DNA of 64,000 bases from Pseudomonas sp. ERMR1:02 (GTDB taxonomy: Bacteria; Pseudomonadota; Gammaproteobacteria; Pseudomonadales; Pseudomonadaceae): positions 310,001-374,000 of the forward strand of contig NZ_NKJI01000005.1 of NCBI RefSeq assembly GCF_002277815.1, read 5' to 3'. The notes beneath the pieces were generated by a model. That model saw only the letters and a program-made list of their open reading frames with translations. It was not told the DNA's origin and did not search any database. The position numbers and the translations under genes were made by a program. The first letter of the stretch is position 1. The number at the start of each line of letters is the position of its first letter. Below are positions 37,065-46,686 of this stretch, piece after piece.

Positions 37065-39758
37065 TCAGGCGATCGGGCCGCGCGGGTAGCGTCTGAGCTT
37101 CTCGATCAGCTCGGAGCCCGGGATCGGCTGGTCGAACAGGTAGCCCTGACCAACGTCGCAACGGTGGCGGCGCAGGAAAGATAGCTGCGCGGCCGTTTCG
37201 ATACCTTCAGCCACGACCTTGAGTTTCAGGTTGTGGGCCATGGCAATCACCGCGGAGGTGATTTCCATGTCGTCCTGATTGTCCGGGATTTCGTGAATGA
37301 AGCTTCGATCGATCTTAATGATGTCGATGGGGAATTTTTTCAAGTAACTGAGCGACGAGTAACCGGTGCCGAAGTCGTCCATCGCCAGGGTCAGGCCCAG
37401 ACGCTTGAGCTGGTCGAGCTGCAAGTGGGTGTCTTCGGTGGCTTCGAGCAGCAGGCCCTCTGTCAGCTCAAGCTCCAGCAGGTTCGCCGGCAGCATTTCT
37501 TCCTTGAGGATGTTGGCGATGGACGCCACCAGGTCCGGATCGGAAAACTGTTTGGGTGACAGGTTGATCGCCACCTGAAGGTTGCCCAGCCCGGCGGCGG
37601 TCAGTTCTTTGCTCATACGGCAAGCCTGGCGGGCGATCCATTTGCCAATTGGAATGATCAGCCCGGTTTCTTCCGCGACGCTGATGAACTGGTCCGGCCG
37701 GATCATGCCTTTTTCCGGGTGGTTCCAGCGCAGCAACGCCTCCATTCCCAGCAGGCGGCCGGTGCGCAGGCAGAGCTTGGGTTGATAGAACACGTCCAGT
37801 TCGTTCTGGGTCAGGGCGCGGCGCAAATTGTTCTCGACGAACAGTTTGTAACTGGCCTCGGCGTTCAGTGCTTCGGTGAACACTTGCACCTGATGTTTGC
37901 CGTTGGCCTTGGCCTTGTGCAGTGCCAGCCCGGCGTTACGCATCAGGGTTTGCGGGTCGCGCCCGTGCAGTGGCGCGCAAGCCAGGCCCACGGAACCGGT
38001 CACGCTGATCAGCTGGTTGTCGACGAACATCGGTTTGTCGAGGGTCGTCAACAACTGGCTGGCAATCTGCTGGCCAATTTCAAGGTCGGTATTGTCCAGC
38101 AACACCGCAAATTCGTTACTGGCGAACCGCGCCAGGCTGCCGCTCGGGCTCAGGCTGTTGCGCAGGCGTCGAGCCAGGCTGATCAGCAGCTTGTCGCCGG
38201 TCTGGTGGCCGAGGCTGTCGTTGATCCGCTTGAAGTTGTCGATGTCCACCAGCAACAGGCTGATGGGGGCATCGCTGTCTCGGGCGAAGCGCTCATCGAG
38301 GTTACGGATAAACGCCGGGCGGTTGCCGAGGTTGGTCAGGTTATCGGTGTAGGCCAGGCGCTCGATACGTTGCTGGGCGAGCTTGGTCTGGGTGATGTCT
38401 TCGTAGATGCCGATGTAGTGGGTCAGTTCGCGGTTGTCGCCATAGACCTTGGAGATCGACAACTGGCCCCAGTAGGGTTCGAGGTTTTTGCGGCGGCTCT
38501 TGAATTCGCCCTGCCAACTGTTGCTCTTGGCCAGCGCCGAAGGCGCGTCGAACAGCAGTTCGCTGAGGTTTTCCAGTGCCGGCAATTCCGACAAGCGCTG
38601 GCCGTGGACTTCTTCGGTGCTGTACTGGGTGATTGCGGTGAAGCTTGGGTTGACGTACTCCACCACGCCGTCGCAATTAACCAGCAGAAAGGCGTTGGCA
38701 CTTTGCTCGACCGCACGCTGGAACAGGTGCAGGGCGCTGGTGGCGGTGCGCCGGTTATGGTTGCTGATGACCTGAGCGAACTGGTCCGCCAGCTCGCCGG
38801 CAAAGGCGATTTCATCCGATTGCCAGGCGCGGGTTGCGCCGGTTTGCTCAAGGCACAACACGCCAACTACCTGACCGTCGACGCGGATACTGGCGTCGAG
38901 CATCGCGTTGACATCACGGGGGCGCAGGCTTTCGGCCATCTCCCGGGTGCGCGGATCGCGCATGGCGTTGTGGGCATCGATGGCGCGACCTGTGTGCAGG
39001 GCGTCGAGGTAGTCGGGAAAACAGCTAACGTCGATCGGTTGCGGTAGCACGTATTCCTGGTTAGCGCAGTGAAAGGCCGATATCGGCACCAGCATCGAAC
39101 CTTCGAGGGTCCACAGGCTGGCACAGTCGATTGCGTAGATCTCGCAGGCGCTGCGGGTGATCAGTTCGGCGGCTTCTTGCAGGGAATTGTTGCTGCTGTA
39201 GCGCTGGCGGGTCAGCAGCAGGATCAGGTCCTGCTGGGCGCGCACCCGGTCCAGGTGCTGTAGTTGTTCCTGTTGAGCGCGCTGGTTGAGCTCCAGGGCG
39301 ATTTGCAGGCGCGAGTTCTGGGTTTCCAGGTCCAGCACGGGCAGCAGTGGGTCGTCCTCGAACAGACCGTCGATGACCAACAGGTAACCGCGCAACAGGT
39401 GTCGATTGTGCTGTTTGTAGCCTTCGCCCAGCTCCAGCAGGTTCAGCGAGCCCGTGGCAGTGTGCAAGGTGTAGCGGATCAGGTAATGCGGTGCTTGGCT
39501 AAGTTGCTGCTGGATCGCGTCATGCATCTGATAGCGCGCTTGCGGCTCCATCAGGCTGGCGTAAGGCGAGCCAACCAGCGCACAGAGCTCTACGGCAGGA
39601 AGGCCGAACTGGCGTTCGCAATTGGGATCGAGAAACAGCAGCGCCCAGCTAGGTTCATTCAGCCGTTCGAAACGCAGCATGCCGAGCCGAGAGGGCACAG
39701 GCAACTGCGTTACTACCTCGGCCACCATACGGCTGGCGGCATCGGGTTGGCTTTTCAT
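37065..39758 (-). CDS. dipA: c-di-GMP phosphodiesterase with degenerate GGDEF (DipA type)
   Basis: 897 residues: an N-terminal PAS-like region, a GAF-like region (CEIYAIDCASLWTLEG), a PAS domain (LFQRAVEQSANAFLLVNCDGVVEYVNPSF), GGDEF, then EAL. The diguanylate cyclase signature is changed to ASNEF (LARFASNEFAVLL), so synthesis is unlikely. The EAL domain is complete (GMEALLRWNHPEKG, LAMDDFGTGYSSLSYL, IIKIDRSFIHEI), so it should hydrolyse c-di-GMP. DipA controls biofilm dispersal and motility in P. aeruginosa, and gene position next to msrA and aceFE supports the call. Confidence 0.9.
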   Translation of the reverse strand: MKSQPDAASRMVAEVVTQLPVPSRLGMLRFERLNEPSWALLFLDPNCERQFGLPAVELCALVGSPYASLMEPQARYQMHDAIQQQLSQAPHYLIRYTLHTATGSLNLLELGEGYKQHNRHLLRGYLLVIDGLFEDDPLLPVLDLETQNSRLQIALELNQRAQQEQLQHLDRVRAQQDLILLLTRQRYSSNNSLQEAAELITRSACEIYAIDCASLWTLEGSMLVPISAFHCANQEYVLPQPIDVSCFPDYLDALHTGRAIDAHNAMRDPRTREMAESLRPRDVNAMLDASIRVDGQVVGVLCLEQTGATRAWQSDEIAFAGELADQFAQVISNHNRRTATSALHLFQRAVEQSANAFLLVNCDGVVEYVNPSFTAITQYSTEEVHGQRLSELPALENLSELLFDAPSALAKSNSWQGEFKSRRKNLEPYWGQLSISKVYGDNRELTHYIGIYEDITQTKLAQQRIERLAYTDNLTNLGNRPAFIRNLDERFARDSDAPISLLLVDIDNFKRINDSLGHQTGDKLLISLARRLRNSLSPSGSLARFASNEFAVLLDNTDLEIGQQIASQLLTTLDKPMFVDNQLISVTGSVGLACAPLHGRDPQTLMRNAGLALHKAKANGKHQVQVFTEALNAEASYKLFVENNLRRALTQNELDVFYQPKLCLRTGRLLGMEALLRWNHPEKGMIRPDQFISVAEETGLIIPIGKWIARQACRMSKELTAAGLGNLQVAINLSPKQFSDPDLVASIANILKEEMLPANLLELELTEGLLLEATEDTHLQLDQLKRLGLTLAMDDFGTGYSSLSYLKKFPIDIIKIDRSFIHEIPDNQDDMEITSAVIAMAHNLKLKVVAEGIETAAQLSFLRRHRCDVGQGYLFDQPIPGSELIEKLRRYPRGPIA

Positions 39759-39947
39759 ATGGAAGGAAACTCGCTTCGAATTTGCTGATCGCGCTGGGCT
39801 TTCGCCCTCTTTACTGTTGTCTGCGGCAAGGTTGCATCATTGCGACACCGACTGACAAGAGACATGAAGGCCAAGTGCTATAAGAATATGTCGGCAGAAG
39901 CGAAGAATTCTTCAATCAAGGCTAAAAGTAGTGCTATTACCGCAAAG

Positions 39948-40015
39948 ATCGCAGCCTTCGGCAGCTCCTACAGAATGGACATCGTTCACTTGTAGGAGCT
40001 GCCGAAGGCTGCGAT
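39948..40015. repeat. Palindromic repeat (ATCGCAGCCTTCGGCAG family), terminator-like
   Basis: ATCGCAGCCTTCGGCAGCTCCTACA is repeated as its exact reverse complement after 18 bases, followed on the plus strand by TTTTTT. It is the same family as 19327-19398. It sits after the phosphatase gene, between two minus-strand genes. Confidence 0.82.
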
Positions 40016-40026
40016 TTTTTATTTTC

Positions 40027-41433
40027 TTAACGCAACGGGACATGGGTTGAATGCAACAGATGGCCATCCCGGTCGTGATAACGCACTTGAATCTGTTCCG
40101 TATCGACGATGAGATGCGCGAAGTTGTCCTGGCTGACCACCTTGCCGGTGAGTTCATGTCGATAATCGCCTGTTTCGGTTCGAATCAGCGGTTGATCGAT
40201 GATAAACGTGGAGTCTTTGGCATAGGGCAGCAGTTTGCTGTTGCACAGGGGCGACGAGACGATGGTGTGAACTTCGAAGTCCGGATCGGTGCTGTGAGTC
40301 AGGCGGCTGGTCAAGGAGCCGTGGACATCGCCGGAAACGAAGACCACGTTCCTGATCTTGTGATTGCGAACGGTCTCCAGCAACCGCAGTCGTTGCTCGG
40401 GAAAGGCTTTCCAGGCGTCATCACCCTGGCGTTTGCGGTCGGGGTAGAACATGACGCTGGTGACCACGAATTTGACCCGGGCGGGGCTGTGGATCAACCA
40501 GTCGCAAAGAGCCTGTTCCTGTTCGATATCAAGAATACGGCGGTCGTGGGCCGCGAGATTGCGTCGGGTGCGGCTGTCGGTGACAAACCACTCGATATCG
40601 CCATTGGCAAACTGATACCAATATTGTTTTAACGGCTGACGGGGTTGCCCTTGTCTATCCAGTTGGTGGGCTGGGCTGTGACTGGCTTGATACAACTCAT
40701 AGGCGGCCATTGCATTGTTGTATAGATGCTCATCGGTTCTGCTTTTATTGGCTGGCCAGTTATCTTCGATTTCGTGGTCATCGAGGATCATATATGTAGG
40801 TGTGCCGGACATTAACTTGCTGATATGAGGCTGTGAAAACGCAGCGCGGTATTTGGCAAGAATTTCCTGGTATTCCCGATCGGGTGCGATGAAGTTCAAG
40901 TCATCGACATAGACCTGGTCGCCGGTCATCAGCATGGCGCTGATCGACGGTGAGGCGTGCTGTGCCAGATTTGAGATGGAAGCGAAGATCCGGTCGCCCA
41001 GATGTGGGGCCCATGGCGCGCCGGCGGTCATGTTCAGATAGCGGCATGAACCGACGATGTAGGCCCGTGGAGTCGTAATTTGGTTTGATTGTGTGCGCAG
41101 GCGGTAGATCTCCCGAGGCCATTGCAATGGCAGCTCCTGTACGGTTTCCACGGTGTGCACCGGGTTCATGGGGTTGAGCCATCCGGCCTGGTACTCGTAT
41201 TCGGTATCGGCAGCAAGATCATGCAGAACAATGACATCAGACATATCGCGCAAGTCTGTCAGTTGTTTGAATGCACCGTTATTCCATTGTTCGTCACCGA
41301 TCCGTCGATAACGAACGCCGGCAAATACCAAAGCATCTTTTTGCCATTCTCCACGTAAAAATATACGGGTTTGATTAGTTGTTGTGTGACCAATAATCGG
41401 CCCGACAGTTGGCTTTAACATATTCGAGTCCAT
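40027..41433 (-). CDS. PhoD-like alkaline phosphatase/phosphodiesterase
   Basis: 468 residues. GPIIGHTTTNQTRIFLRGE and DTEYEYQAGW are the N-terminal fibronectin-like part. AMLMTGDQVYVDDLN, YMILDDHEIEDNW and VVFVSGDVHGS are the metallophosphatase motifs (GDQ, DDHE, GDVH) of the PhoD superfamily. No signal peptide or twin-arginine motif is present, so unlike classical PhoD it appears cytoplasmic. It hydrolyses phosphate esters; the natural substrate is unknown. A longer AT-rich leader separates it from aceF. Confidence 0.88.
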   Translation of the reverse strand: MDSNMLKPTVGPIIGHTTTNQTRIFLRGEWQKDALVFAGVRYRRIGDEQWNNGAFKQLTDLRDMSDVIVLHDLAADTEYEYQAGWLNPMNPVHTVETVQELPLQWPREIYRLRTQSNQITTPRAYIVGSCRYLNMTAGAPWAPHLGDRIFASISNLAQHASPSISAMLMTGDQVYVDDLNFIAPDREYQEILAKYRAAFSQPHISKLMSGTPTYMILDDHEIEDNWPANKSRTDEHLYNNAMAAYELYQASHSPAHQLDRQGQPRQPLKQYWYQFANGDIEWFVTDSRTRRNLAAHDRRILDIEQEQALCDWLIHSPARVKFVVTSVMFYPDRKRQGDDAWKAFPEQRLRLLETVRNHKIRNVVFVSGDVHGSLTSRLTHSTDPDFEVHTIVSSPLCNSKLLPYAKDSTFIIDQPLIRTETGDYRHELTGKVVSQDNFAHLIVDTEQIQVRYHDRDGHLLHSTHVPLR

Positions 41434-41592
41434 CCGCTATTTAATTGATTCAAGGTGACCGGGTTATTGGCTGTTTTACGCAGCCGTAAACCAAAGCTAG
41501 TTTTTGAAACCCAAAAAATATCGAGTCGAAATGGACTTGAGTTGTGGGCGATATCAGCCACAAATGTAGGAAGGCAATTAAAAACTGCAGAC

Positions 41593-41619
41593 AAAAAAAG
41601 CCCCGCCAAATTGGCGGGG
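41593..41619 (-). terminator. Intrinsic terminator downstream of aceF
   Basis: On the minus strand CCCCGCCAATTTGGCGGGG is followed by CTTTTTTT, a classic stem and U-tract. A second hairpin (41662-41683) lies between it and the aceF stop. Confidence 0.85.
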
Positions 41620-41661
41620 TTGAGGTACGAGCGTGGCGCTCGGAAAACGTGAAACACGACA

Positions 41662-41683
41662 GGCCCTCCCGTAAAGGAGGGCC
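41662..41683 (-). terminator. Stem-loop just after the aceF stop
   Basis: GGCCCTCC and GGAGGGCC pair across a six-base loop. It has no T-tract, so it is more likely to protect the mRNA 3' end than to terminate on its own. Confidence 0.55.
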
Positions 41684-41691
41684 GTTCGCAG

Positions 41692-43647
41692 TTACAGCAG
41701 GATGGTGCGGATGTCCGCCAGCAGGTCGCTCAGACGCTTGGTGAAGCGTGCCGCAGCGGCGCCGTTGATCACACGGTGATCGTAGGACAGCGACAGTGGC
41801 AGCATCAGTTTCGGCTGGAAGGCTTTGCCGTCCCAGACTGGCTGGATGGTTGCCTTGGAAACACCGAGGATCGCCACTTCCGGCGCGTTGACGATCGGCG
41901 TGAAGCCGGTGCCGCCAATGTGACCGAGGCTGGAAATGGTGAAGCAGGCGCCTTGCATGTCGTCAGCGGTGAGCTTTTTGTCGCGGGCTTTGGCGGCCAG
42001 CACGGCGGCTTCGGCGGCCAGTTGCAACAGGCTCTTCTGGTCGACGTTCTTGATGACCGGTACCAGCAGGCCTTCAGGAGTGTCCACTGCGAAGCCGATG
42101 TTCACGTACTTCTTGCGAATGATCGCCTTGCCACTTGGCGCCAGCGAACTGTTGAAGTCCGGCAGTTCCTTGAGCAGGTGCGCGCAGGACTTGAGCAGCA
42201 GCGGCAGGATGGTCAGCTTGACGCCGGCCTTCTCTGCCACAGCTTTCTGAGCGTTACGGAACGCTTCCAGCTCGGTGATATCAGCCGAATCGAACTGAGT
42301 CACGTGCGGAATGTTCAGCCAGCTGCGGTGCAGGCTCGACGCGCCGATTTGCATCAGGCGAGTCATCGGCACTTCTTCGATTTCACCGAAGCGGCTGAAG
42401 TCCACGACCGGGATCGGCGGGATGCCCGCGCCACCGGTTGCGGCAGCGGCAGCGGCTGGCGCTTCCTTGGCCTTCTGCATCATGGCTTTGACGTAAACCT
42501 GCACGTCTTCTTTCAGGATGCGACCGTGAGGACCGCTGGCACCGACTGCGTTCAGCTCGACGCCGAACTCGCGGGCCAGTTGGCGTACTGCCGGACCTGC
42601 GTGAACCTTGGCGCCAGGCTTGGCCGGGGCGGCAGCTGGAGCAACTGGAGCCGGTGCAGCAGCTGGTGCGGCGGCCGCAGCAGCAGGAGCGCTCGGTGCG
42701 GCAGCGGCAGGCGCCGGAGCAGCAGCCGGGGCAGCGCCTTTGACTTTCAGCTTGAGGATCAGGTCGCCGGTGCCGACTTCGTCATCGAGCTTGATGGAAA
42801 CGCTTTCAACCACGCCAGCGGCAGGCGATGGAATTTCCATGCTCGCTTTGTCGGATTCCAGGGTAATCAGCGACTGGTCAGCTTCAACGATGTCGCCGGC
42901 CTTGACCAGGACTTCGATGATCTTGGCCTTGCCAGCAGAACCGATGTCCGGAACGTGGATGTCCTGAACGCTGTCGGCTACTGGAGCAGCCGGGGCTGCA
43001 GCGGCTGGCGCAGAAGCAGCGGCAGCAGGCGCAGCAGCCTGAGCTGGAGCAGCAGCCGGTGCTGCGGCACCCGCCACTTCCAGATCCAGGATCAGGTCGC
43101 CAGTGCCGACTTCATCGTTGAGCTTGACGCTGATGCTCTTGACTACGCCAGCGGCTGGCGATGGGATTTCCATGCTGGCCTTGTCGGACTCCAGGGTGAT
43201 CAGCGACTGATCAGCCTCGACGGTGTCGCCAACCTTGACCTGGATCTCGATGATCTGGGCCTTGCCCGACGAACCGATATCCGGCACGTGCACTTGCTGA
43301 ACCGACGCGGCAGCAGGAGCAGCAGCAGGAGCAGCCGGCGCTGGAGCAGCGGCCGGTTTTTCCGCTGCTTTCGCAGCAGGCGCGGCGGCAGCCGCAGGGG
43401 CCGCAGCAGCGGCACCTTCGACTTCCAGTTCAAGCAGTTCGTCGCCTTCTTTCAGGCGGTCGCCCAGCTTCACTTTCAGGCTCTTGATGATACCGGCCTT
43501 CGGCGCAGGCACTTCCATGCTCGCCTTGTCCGATTCCAGTGTCAGGATGCTCTGATCGGCTTCGATACGGTCGCCGACCTTTACAAACAGTTCAATTACT
43601 TCACCTTCACCGCTGCCGATGTCAGGTACGCGAATGAGTTCGCTCAC
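41692..43647 (-). CDS. aceF: Pyruvate dehydrogenase E2, dihydrolipoamide acetyltransferase, three lipoyl domains
   Basis: 651 residues. Three lipoyl domains carry the lipoylated Lys in ESDKASMEVP, ESDKASMEIP and ESDKASMEIP, separated by long flexible Ala/Pro linkers. A peripheral-subunit-binding domain (AGPAVRQLAREFGVEL) and the catalytic core follow, ending with SLSYDHRVINGAAAARF (His-Asp active site). It transfers acetyl groups to CoA in the pyruvate dehydrogenase core. The start is 11 bases after the aceE stop, so both are in one operon. Confidence 0.96.
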   Translation of the reverse strand: MSELIRVPDIGSGEGEVIELFVKVGDRIEADQSILTLESDKASMEVPAPKAGIIKSLKVKLGDRLKEGDELLELEVEGAAAAAPAAAAAPAAKAAEKPAAAPAPAAPAAAPAAASVQQVHVPDIGSSGKAQIIEIQVKVGDTVEADQSLITLESDKASMEIPSPAAGVVKSISVKLNDEVGTGDLILDLEVAGAAAPAAAPAQAAAPAAAASAPAAAAPAAPVADSVQDIHVPDIGSAGKAKIIEVLVKAGDIVEADQSLITLESDKASMEIPSPAAGVVESVSIKLDDEVGTGDLILKLKVKGAAPAAAPAPAAAAPSAPAAAAAAPAAAPAPVAPAAAPAKPGAKVHAGPAVRQLAREFGVELNAVGASGPHGRILKEDVQVYVKAMMQKAKEAPAAAAAATGGAGIPPIPVVDFSRFGEIEEVPMTRLMQIGASSLHRSWLNIPHVTQFDSADITELEAFRNAQKAVAEKAGVKLTILPLLLKSCAHLLKELPDFNSSLAPSGKAIIRKKYVNIGFAVDTPEGLLVPVIKNVDQKSLLQLAAEAAVLAAKARDKKLTADDMQGACFTISSLGHIGGTGFTPIVNAPEVAILGVSKATIQPVWDGKAFQPKLMLPLSLSYDHRVINGAAAARFTKRLSDLLADIRTILL

Positions 43648-43658
43648 AGAATCTCTCC

Positions 43659-46303
43659 TCAGCAGTCCAGTGGGTTGCGTTTTTCCGGGTCGATCCCGAA
43701 CTTGGCGATGGCTTCAGACACCACCTTAGGTTCGATATCGCCACGGTCAGCCAGTGCTTCCAGGGCTGCCAACACCACGAAATGACGGTCGACTTCGAAG
43801 AAATGACGCAGTTTCTTGCGGCTGTCGCTGCGGCCGAAACCGTCGGTGCCCAGGACTTTGAATTCCTTGGACGGTACCCACTGACGAATCTGCTCGGCGA
43901 ACAGTTTCATGTAGTCGGTAGAGGCGATGACCGGACCTTGGCGGCCGTTCAGGCACTCTTCAACGTAGCTCAGCTTAGGCTTCTGGCCGGGGTGCAGACG
44001 GTTGGTGCGCTCGACGGCCAGGCCATCGCGACGCAGTTCGTTGAAGCTGGTAACGCTCCACACGTCAGCGCCGACATTGAACTGTTCACGCAGGATCTTC
44101 GCCGCTTCGCGGACTTCACGCAGGATGGTGCCGGAGCCCATCAGCTGAACGTGGTGCGCCGCTTCGCGGGTGTCTTCTTCGAGCAGGTACATGCCTTTCT
44201 TGATGCCTTCTTCGGCACCGGCCGGCATGGCTGGCTGCTGGTAGGACTCGTTCATCACGGTGATGTAGTAGAAGACGTCCTGCTGCTCTTCGGTCATCTT
44301 CTTCATGCCGTCCTGGATGATCACCGCCAGCTCGTAGCCGTAGGTTGGATCATAGGTGCGGCAGTTCGGGATGGTGGCAGCCAGCAGGTGGCTGTGACCG
44401 TCTTCGTGTTGCAGGCCTTCACCGTTCAGGGTGGTACGGCCGGCGGTGCCGCCGATCAGGAAGCCACGGGTACGGCTGTCGCCAGCGGCCCAGGCCAGGT
44501 CGCCGATACGCTGGAAGCCGAACATCGAGTAAAAGATGTAGAACGGCAGCATTGGCTGATTGTGGCTGGAGTACGAAGTACCGGCAGCGATGAAGGAGCT
44601 CATGGCGCCCGCTTCGTTGATGCCTTCTTCGAGGATCTGGCCCTTCTTGTCCTCTTTGTAGAACATCACCTGGTCTTTATCGACTGGCTCGTAGAGCTGG
44701 CCGACGGACGAGTAGATGCCCAACTGACGGAACATGCCTTCCATACCGAAGGTACGGGCTTCGTCCGGAATGATCGGAACGATGCGCGGGCCGATGTCCT
44801 TGTCCTTGACCAGTTGCGCGAGGATCCGCACGAAAGCCATGGTAGTGGAAATTTCACGGTCGCCCGAACCGTCCAGGATAGCCTTGAGGGTATCGAGTGG
44901 CGGAGTCGGGATGGCGAAACTCTGTGCGCGACGCTGTGGCACGAAGCCGCCCAGTGCAGTGCGACGCTCGGCCAGGTAACGGGCTTCGGCGCTGTTCGGT
45001 TGCGGCTTGAAGAACGGCAGGTTTTCCAGTTCTTCGTCTTTTACCGGGATATCAAAGCGGTCGCGGAACAACTTCAGGCTGTCGACATCGACTTTCTTGG
45101 TGTTGTGCGCAGTGTTTTTCGCTTCGCCGGCACCGGTGCCATAACCCTTGATGGTCTTGGCCAGAATGACGGTCGGTTGTTCTTTGTGGTTGACCGCTTC
45201 GTGGTACGCCGCGTAGACCTTGTACGGGTCGTGGCCGCCACGGTTGAGTTTCCAGATTTCGTCGTCGGACAGGTCTGCAACCATCGCCTTGAGTTCTGGC
45301 GAGTTGAAGAAGTGTTCACGTACGAATGCGCCGTCTTTGGCTTTGTAGTTCTGGTACTCGCCGTCGATGACTTCGTCCATGCGGCGTTGCAGAATACCGT
45401 CGACGTCCTTGGCCAGCAGTGGGTCCCAGAAACGGCCCCAGATGACTTTGGTCACGTTCCACTGAGCACCGCGGAACACGCCTTCGAGTTCCTGGATGAT
45501 CTTGCCGTTGCCGCGAACCGGGCCGTCGAGGCGCTGCAGGTTGCAGTTGATGACGAAGATCAGGTTGTCGAGCTTCTCGCGGCCAGCCAGCGAGATCGCG
45601 CCCAGGGATTCCGGCTCGTCGCACTCGCCGTCGCCCAGGAAGCACCAGACTTTTTGCTTGCCTTCAGGAATGAAGCCACGGGCTTCCAGGTACTTCATGA
45701 AGCGCGCCTGGTAAATCGCCTGGATTGGGCCCAGACCCATGGATACAGTCGGGAACTGCCAGAAGTCAGGCATCAGCCAAGGGTGCGGGTAGGACGACAA
45801 GCCCTGACCGTCGACTTCCTGGCGGAAGTTGTTCATCTGGTCTTCGGTGATGCGGCCTTCCATGAACGCACGGGCGTAAACGCCTGGCGAGGTGTGACCC
45901 TGGAAGTAGATCAGGTCGCCGCCGTGTTCATCGGTAGGGGCCTGGAAGAAATAGTTGAAGCCAATGTCATACAGGGTCGCACTGGAGGCGAAGCTGGAGA
46001 TGTGACCACCCAGGTCAGAATCTTTCAGGTTCGTACGCATTACCATGGCCATCGCGTTCCAGCGAACCAGCGAGCGAATGCGGCGTTCCATGAACAGGTC
46101 GCCAGGCATGCGTGCTTCGTGGGTTACCGGGATGGTGTTGCGGTAAGGCGTGGTGATGGCGTAAGGCAATTGCGAGCCGCTGCGGGTCGCGAGTTCCCCA
46201 TACGGGTCATCAGGTAGTGAGCACGGTCTTCGCCTTCTTTGTCGAGAACCGATTCCAGGGCGTCCAGCCATTCCTGGGTTTCGACGGGATCGAGGTCTTG
46301 CAT
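43659..46303 (-). CDS. aceE: Pyruvate dehydrogenase E1 component, one frameshift near the 5' end
   Basis: The true start is ATG 46303 ([20 protein letters not shown]), which reads about 34 codons to LMTRMG before losing frame. One G missing from the four-base run at 46196-46199 explains it. The rest ([20 protein letters not shown] onward) is intact to 43659, for about 881 residues. [20 protein letters not shown] and [19 protein letters not shown] form the thiamine diphosphate/Mg motif (GDG...NCN). It decarboxylates pyruvate and loads acetyl onto AceF. A start at 46271 would give a non-homologous N-terminus. Confidence 0.94.
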
Positions 46304-46413
46304 GGCTTGCTCCAGGGCGGAAAGGCTACCAGAATCGGTTGCCTGAGTTAGCGACTGGCCTTGTGGGCAGACGTTATGAATTCTTGGATTGCCGATAGGT
46401 TGTTCCGGCGGTG

Positions 46414-46428
46414 TGTAGTTTTACTACA
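46414..46428. promoter_or_regulatory. FadR/PdhR-type operator candidate, copy 1
   Basis: TGTAGTTTTACTACA is a 15-base palindrome (TGTAGT, TTT, ACTACA) that fits the GT-N3-AC pattern bound by FadR-subfamily GntR regulators such as PdhR and LldR. It is about 110 bases upstream of aceE. Confidence 0.55.
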
Positions 46429-46465
46429 AATCATCCGGCATTTCAGCCTTGTTAATGTATATACG

Positions 46466-46480
46466 AGTAGTAAAACTACA
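46466..46480. promoter_or_regulatory. FadR/PdhR-type operator candidate, copy 2
   Basis: AGTAGTAAAACTACA repeats the first site in inverted orientation (GTAGT, AAA, ACTAC). The two centres are 52 bases apart, close to five helical turns. Confidence 0.55.
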
Positions 46481-46686
46481 GATGAGCGGCTTGTGGCCCA
46501 CGGCTGCGTTGTGAGAATAATCGTTAAGGTTGGTCTTTTGCCAACCCGAAAAGGTGAAAGTTTGATGCTGGCTGCCAAAAACGAAGAGATTTCAGCTATT
46601 TCTAACTTTTGTTCGACAGTCCTCCAGGTAGTGCATTCCTGTAAATCACTACATTCGGCCCATTCCACGCCGATCAAGGATAGACC

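Larger units (their letters stand above)
46304..46686. other. aceE-glnE divergent intergenic region
   Basis: 383 bases, clearly AT-richer than the neighbours, without a gene. A frame running across it (46348-46677 minus, 46361-46690 plus) has no ribosome site and overlaps the palindromes. It holds two FadR-like operators and should contain both promoters. Confidence 0.55.

Noticed and set aside
41776..43785. 669-residue plus-strand frame
   Set aside because: Antisense to aceF and the end of aceE; the Ser/Arg/Gly-rich stretches are the complement of the Ala/Pro lipoyl linkers.
43782..46217. 811-residue plus-strand frame
   Set aside because: Antisense to aceE along its whole length; no family motif and no ribosome site.
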